DNA of 64,000 nt, from contig KN834860.1 of NCBI GenBank assembly GCA_000827265.1, positions 44,801 to 108,800 of the forward strand, in the 5' to 3' direction. Under the pieces are notes generated by a model. That model saw only the letters and a list, made by a program, of their open reading frames with translations. It did not search any database and was not told the DNA's origin. The DNA comes from Collybiopsis luxurians FD-317 M1 (taxonomy: Eukaryota > Basidiomycota > Agaricomycetes > Agaricales > Omphalotaceae). Of this stretch, positions 58,831-64,000 are shown one piece after another. How positions within the stretch are numbered: the stretch's first letter is position 1; every line of letters begins with the position of its first letter. Made by a program: the position numbers and the translations under genes.

Positions 58831-59759
58831 TGCGTGCTTCTGAGGGTAGGTTGTTACAGTTATATGCTTATCTAGCTATGTACTACATACTATCTACAGT
58901 AAATCCATATTTACATAGTTTGACAAGTACACTGAGCTGTTCACGCTATCTTGTGTGTTTCTGAGGATTGGTATCTACATATTTTGACACATTATAATGG
59001 AATCACAATTGAGTATGCAACAGTGAGTAAAATTTTACACATCATGATATTTAGTCTGACCTATAGTACATGTTAAGTTAACCTCTTGTGACAATAGCTG
59101 ACTTTTAATACTTCCAATATTCTACACCATTGCTGCCATCACTTTATGTTTAAGTTGCCTTGTGTGCACTATTTGTACCCTCACTGTAGCTTGTAAGATC
59201 AACAAAGACCATGTTAGAAACATATTCAATAAGGAAAGATATGGGGGAATTTCCAATGGTCATGAGCTCAAGGGAAATAATAAAATGCAGCAGAAAAGGG
59301 TAAAGGTGAAGAGTGCTGTAAGTAGTTCATGAAGCAGCAATCTGAGCATCTTTGGTTTCCTGCTATTTAATAAATCATTTTACCGCTGCCAAATTTAACA
59401 TTTTATACTGGGGAAAAATTAGGTAAAATCCATGGAAAAACTAGATATACTACTAAGCTTTTTACAGCAGTAAAATACCAGTCTGCTGGCAGTGAACTGA
59501 AATGCAGTTTAAACTGAAACCAGTTTAGTTCAAATTTCAGTTCAGTCCAATTCAGTTCAGTTCATCAGTTATTTGTGGTTCATTGAACCAGAATTTCAAA
59601 TGCAAAAATAATAAAGGTGATAAGGCAACTAGGAAAAAAAGACATTTCAATATGTTATCCAATTTGAATGCCAACAACTGAAAGAAAGATAGGCCGAGAT
59701 GGTCGTAGGTTAGAGTTGAGAAATACAGAAAAGGAAGAAACGGGATGAATGACAGGCAG
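58831..59759. other. No gene recognised
   Basis: AT-rich sequence. A short low-complexity patch made of 'ttcagttcag' words lies at 59515-59570. Confidence 0.4.
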
Positions 59760-62460
59760 ACACACACTGGCCTCCTCTCGGAGCTCCTTCCGGTGACCTC
59801 TAGGAACCCAGTTCCTGTGCCACTCTTGGTGTCGATGATGTTCTACCTCTCGACAGTGGATTGGTTGGAGAGTAAGACGTGCAAATACAGAGGATAACGA
59901 TGCAATACTAGTCGGCCAGAACATATATTAAGAGCACAAATTAAGGAGAAAGGCCGCACCTTGTGGATATGTGAATTGTGTGAGCATTGAGGAGAGAGGT
60001 AGGGACTTATGTATGATATCAGAAGATTGTTGATAGTTGGAATGGAGTCAAAACCCGTTTGGGCTGGGACAAGCGAAGGTAAGTACGCGGGTACCATTTT
60101 CTTATCATTTCGTGGTACGTAGAAGGAGATTCCTAGCCTGTCAAGCTGCTGGTGGACCATAAAAGCTGTCTACCTATGCCACCACCACCAGAAGGGCAGT
60201 GGAGGTACAAGGATAGTGCGAGGGCACTACCCAACCCTCTCCGGCAATCGAAGGGAGAGCAAGGAGAATCAATAGCCAGATAATGGCGTTGATTCGACAG
60301 TGTGAGTAATCGTAAATACAATGCATATAGAATATGTAGAATATGAAATACGCGTGAGGCGGGGGAGCGTAGATCCGTACCCCTATAGATAGGCAACCAA
60401 AACAGACTCACTCACTTGCATCACAGCTACATAACAGCATGAGTACCGCCAGAGCTCCTGGATCTGGTAAACAATGTAATATGAGATTGAGAGTGTCGCA
60501 TATAAAGGCCCAGGTAAAGTTGGAATCCCTTCATACCTTGCCCCTCTGGTTGGGGGACATCAGAGGAGTGTGAGGGGAGCTAAATGTGGGAACAAAAGAG
60601 GGGTGTGAGCAAGGTGGCGGAAGAAGAAGTGGTAACATACAGCTCAGAACAGAACCGGCCATACAGAAACCGAGCTTGTGTCTGGCAGCCGTAACTTGAA
60701 GCGAGAACAATATGCTAGATGACAACAAGACACAACTCAGGACTCTCATTACCTTTCCTTGTCTTTAGAAATCTTTGCAAGTTCAGCGTTGAACATATAT
60801 ATTAGATACATCGCACAATATTAACTCACAACCTTTCCCCCTCCATGTCGGAAATTTGTTTTGGTACTGAAAAGAGGATACACATTATGAAGAAAAACTC
60901 TGGAAAAAGCTTTCTTTCTGTATTTGAGGACATTGACGAAGCTCACTGGACCTCACAAGACTGATTATTATGAAGGGAGGAGGTCTCAGACGATATCTGC
61001 GGGTGCTCCTCGTCAATGTCATTGTGGGAGAGAAATCGGGTAGCGACCCGGAGGGCCGTCATAACGGCCGGTAAGGTTTTGGCCTTTTAAGTTATAATGA
61101 CCATAATACTGGAATGCGACTGCTGGACTAAGATCCATTGCAGGTTATGACCCCTGTAAGCGCTCATTATGTCAAAAAAAGTTTGGACATTAAAACTATC
61201 AACAACCCAACACCAACCCATGACTTACTAGTGTAAACCGCCTCAAGATGTTTACCCTGATTCTGGCCCGGGTAGTGTAATCGGCGGTGTTTATCGACTC
61301 CCTGGTTTTCCTGACATTTGGAGGAATAGCTCCATCGAATATATCTTAAGGAAAGATATGAATGAGGATAGCGGCACAAAGATAGTGAAATAGACATCAA
61401 TATCCTTGTCCTATAGAAAGACAATGACGAGTCCAACTTACTCATTGTCGATTTCTCTATCTTGGTACTGCTATCACCTTCCCCTCAATCGTAGTCACAT
61501 CCATTTCCTCGGCGACACCTTGCCCCGTGCTCGGTTCCCTATTCCCGACCGCACTCGCTGCACCAAAACAGATGAAGAAGACGCTGTAGACGCCGTGGAC
61601 ATCAAATGAGAGGATTGAAGAGGTCGCTATTGGAGGGATAGTACTAGTAACGACCTCCGTGTCCGCTTCGACACCACCTTCCGCCTTTTACAACGCTCAA
61701 ACTGCGCAGAATGGTATTTGTGCGACAGTCAGTTGGATCGGAAAACGTGGGTAGAATAGATGCGGCGATTGGTGTGGGAGTAGGTAGGGGTCGTAGTCAT
61801 AGTGGCAAGCAGAAGACCTGAAGAGGACTTCGGGAGGGGAGAATGAATGTTGATTTGGTTGTCAGGTTTACTACTCTATATATAAATAGATCGGTCGCAT
61901 ATGGATCATAGGAATACGAGGTGGCCAAGGAGGGGGGCATAATCCATTGTTGTATGTGATATTAGGTTAGATGGAGACATCATAACCAAAGTAAAGGGAT
62001 CTGGGACGATGTTGAAAAATAGAACTTGGGGCTCCACTCACCTGGTGACCAGCTGTCTCGCTGAATTATCACTGGCAGGGGGTCAAGCAGCATTAATCCG
62101 TGGACTACTCATCTTTCCTACGTCGGAAGCGACGATGGGGGAGGAAAGTTAAAGCCGACTTTGTAATTAAACACCGCTGATGAGGTGCCTGCTGGTGCCA
62201 GTGAAGGTTATTCCAGGAAGAGAACTAGGGGCCGTCGAAGCGGTGAGGAGGAGAGACCAGGGCATTAGGATATCGCATACGAAAGCAACTGACGGCGAAT
62301 GATTATTCAAATAACTGAAAAAAGAAATGACACATACCTCCATGAGAAAGTACCCTACAGGGCCATCTGCACATGTTCATCCTGGATTTTAGTTTCGTTC
62401 ATCTCTTCCAACCGTCCATCTCCCCGTTTGCTTCATGAGTGGAATGCTGTTTGTCTAAAG
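59760..62460. repeat. Dispersed long-repeat family, rearranged copy
   Basis: Blocks Q (59985), R (60110-60180, 'aagctgctggtggaccataa'), S (60410-60600) are followed, unusually, by P (61640-61990) and the segment 62000-62230 that matches 45320-45560, then Z-like sequence to 62440. This copy therefore has the halves exchanged relative to 24.3-26.5 kb. Frames here show no recognised domain. Confidence 0.5.
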
Positions 62461-62866
62461 GCCTAAGTTGCTCGACACTGGCGAGAAAGCGCTAAAGACC
62501 CAACGATTTTCCGCATCACGTGAAAGCATCTGTCAGCGCTTAATTGATTAAGAATCGGCTCCAGTCCCTTCACTGTTGCCTTGCGGGCCTTCTGCGACCC
62601 TGGGGCTCTACCACTAAGGTATAAAAACTATCTACATATACTCATTGTAATATAAAGTAGTAAAACCCTGAATCTCATGTATAACTGAATACATTACCGG
62701 TGGACTATGAGGAGCTAGGGACAAAGATATTATAATTATTTACTTGCTATCATCAATTGCTTCTAATTACGCAATGATTAAAATGAAATACCGCGCTGCG
62801 GGTCAAACCAAAAAACACTTAGCAATGGGAATAAGTTACCCACACAATTGATGCCATTAACCACTA

Positions 62867-63120
62867 CTGTGGCATTTTGAGCACTTCGTAAGGGGTGGGA
62901 CAGCGGGACAAATCATACGAAATTTATTTTTCGTAAGCGCCTGTTGGACGCCGGGACATCAAGGAATTTACGAAATTTAACTACTATAAAAGGTTAAGTG
63001 CCCACAGGCGCCTGGGAAAAAATTCGTAAGAGCTTGATTGGACACCGGACAGGGTGGGACATTTCATTTCGTAAGATGCCCTGCAGACACAGGACATACG
63101 AAGTGCTTAAAATGGGACAG
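62867..63120. mobile_element. Mariner-like MITE, 254 bp
   Basis: The left end CTGTGGCATTTTGAGCACTT and the inverted right end CTGTCCCATTTTAAGCACTT define the inverted repeats, flanked by TA on each side (62865-62866, 63121-63122). The interior repeats 'ttcgtaag' several times on both strands. It is non-coding. The TA duplication is only two bases and could be chance, so the superfamily is tentative. Confidence 0.7.
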
Positions 63121-63569
63121 TATTCCAAATAGGCGTTAATGTAACTGCAGGTTGCATGATTATATACGGACACATACAGAGGCAAACCCCAAAGTGAAAC
63201 ATGACTGGGATCTGAAACATGCAGTTTTTCTCTGGCTAAGACCAGGTTTTAGGATACAGTTTGTTTTACACAGGTACTAGCAAGCAAGTAGATTCTGAGT
63301 ATAATACATAAAATTTGACTGCACTCGACATTAAGCCCCCCCCCCAAAAATATACATGTCAAAAATAGCAAAAAATCACATAAACGGATGAGTGACCAAG
63401 AAAGTAGGCACATAGTCTATGAAGACAATACTCCCTACTGTCTAGGATGCTTGCTGGAGCATGTGTTATAAGCTTTGACTGTTGGGCAACATTTGAGCAA
63501 GTGGCACAGGCTCACTGGATGCCTCGCAACATTCTGCTACAAGCTAGCAAGGTGTATCATACACGAGTC

Positions 63570-63840
63570 CGAGTGCTGCTCATGGAAATTTCTAGCCGCC
63601 TTCTATAAATATCATGTCATCCAGGCGGATATCTGAATGTTGCACTCTTTTCAAACTCCCTGGTGAACATCAGATGAGGGCGGAGAGAGCTAGACGCATT
63701 CGCTGTAAGCTGGCAGGATGGGAGCGACGGCGGGCAGAGGGAAATGAAATGTTGTGACGGAACCTTAGACTATTCGGAGATTTGAGTGAACTGGACTAAC
63801 CGGTCCCGGAATAAGATGAGATATAATAGACCGCTTCGAC
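63570..63840. repeat. Dispersed long-repeat family, terminal part
   Basis: 'ctccctggtgaacatcagat', 'gagagctagacgc' and 'aaccggtcccggaataagat' correspond to the end of block S and the GATA-rich end at 7780-7957 and 60540-60600. Similarity is weak. Confidence 0.35.
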
Positions 63841-64000
63841 CAAAAATCTTTGCAAGGCTGAGCCAATGTACTTATCGTAAGCTAATTTACCGCATCCGCT
63901 CAATTGAAATTTTTGTAAATCACGCAACCGTCTCCGCAATCAGGAGAAACCCGAGATACTCCGAATCTGTTTCGGGTATACCCTTCCTCCGTGTACCTTT

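Overview
The window looks like a stretch of nuclear genome from a filamentous fungus, most likely an Agaricomycete basidiomycete. Genes carry many short introns (about 38-68 nt, GT-AG with CTAAC/CTAAT-like branch sites). The gene types also fit: NACHT-WD40 NLR receptors, a RepHel Helitron with a proline/serine-rich N-terminus, a membrane-anchored GH5 exo-beta-1,3-glucanase and a TenA/THI-4-like protein. It is an accessory, transposon-rich, gene-poor region. There are five substantial host genes in 64 kb, separated by repeats and decayed elements.

Layout. 1-5.4 kb: a decayed Helitron whose helicase stops just after its Walker A motif and is joined to a four-unit TPR fragment. 6.5-7.0 kb: a weak hypothetical ORF. 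8.5-13.1 kb (-): NACHT-WD40 gene 1 with 17 WD repeats. 13.7-17.4 kb: dispersed repeat blocks. 19.1 kb: a mariner-type MITE. 20.9-22.6 kb (+): a six-exon TenA/THI-4 domain gene with an unexplained C-terminal half. 23.0-26.5 kb: a foldback element, then the dispersed repeat. 27.1-29.9 kb (-): a 12-exon type II membrane exo-beta-1,3-glucanase. 30.4-33.6 kb: three hAT-type and one CACTA-type non-autonomous elements with exact or near-exact target duplications. 34.3-38.5 kb (-): NACHT-WD40 gene 2, broken by one frameshift. 39.2-43.4 kb: a Mutator-like transposon carrying a decayed GCM/WRKY-type zinc-finger gene, a KOW fragment and a nested CACTA-like palindrome with an assembly gap. 43.4-48.2 kb: dispersed repeat. 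48.5 kb: a WD40 relic. 49.0-53.4 kb (-): NACHT-WD40 gene 3, intact. 53.8-64 kb: repeats, a minisatellite, a decayed low-complexity ORF and a second mariner-like MITE.

The three NLR paralogues lie on the same strand and share NACHT sequence and splice sites, but differ in first exon, WD-repeat number and C-terminus. This is the pattern expected of a fast-evolving fungal recognition repertoire. TenA and the glucanase are ordinary single-copy host genes stranded in this landscape. The NLR N-terminal segment matches no effector domain I recognise and is the best candidate for something undescribed. Exon coordinates were derived by hand from reading frame, splice dinucleotides and paralogue comparison, without transcript support.
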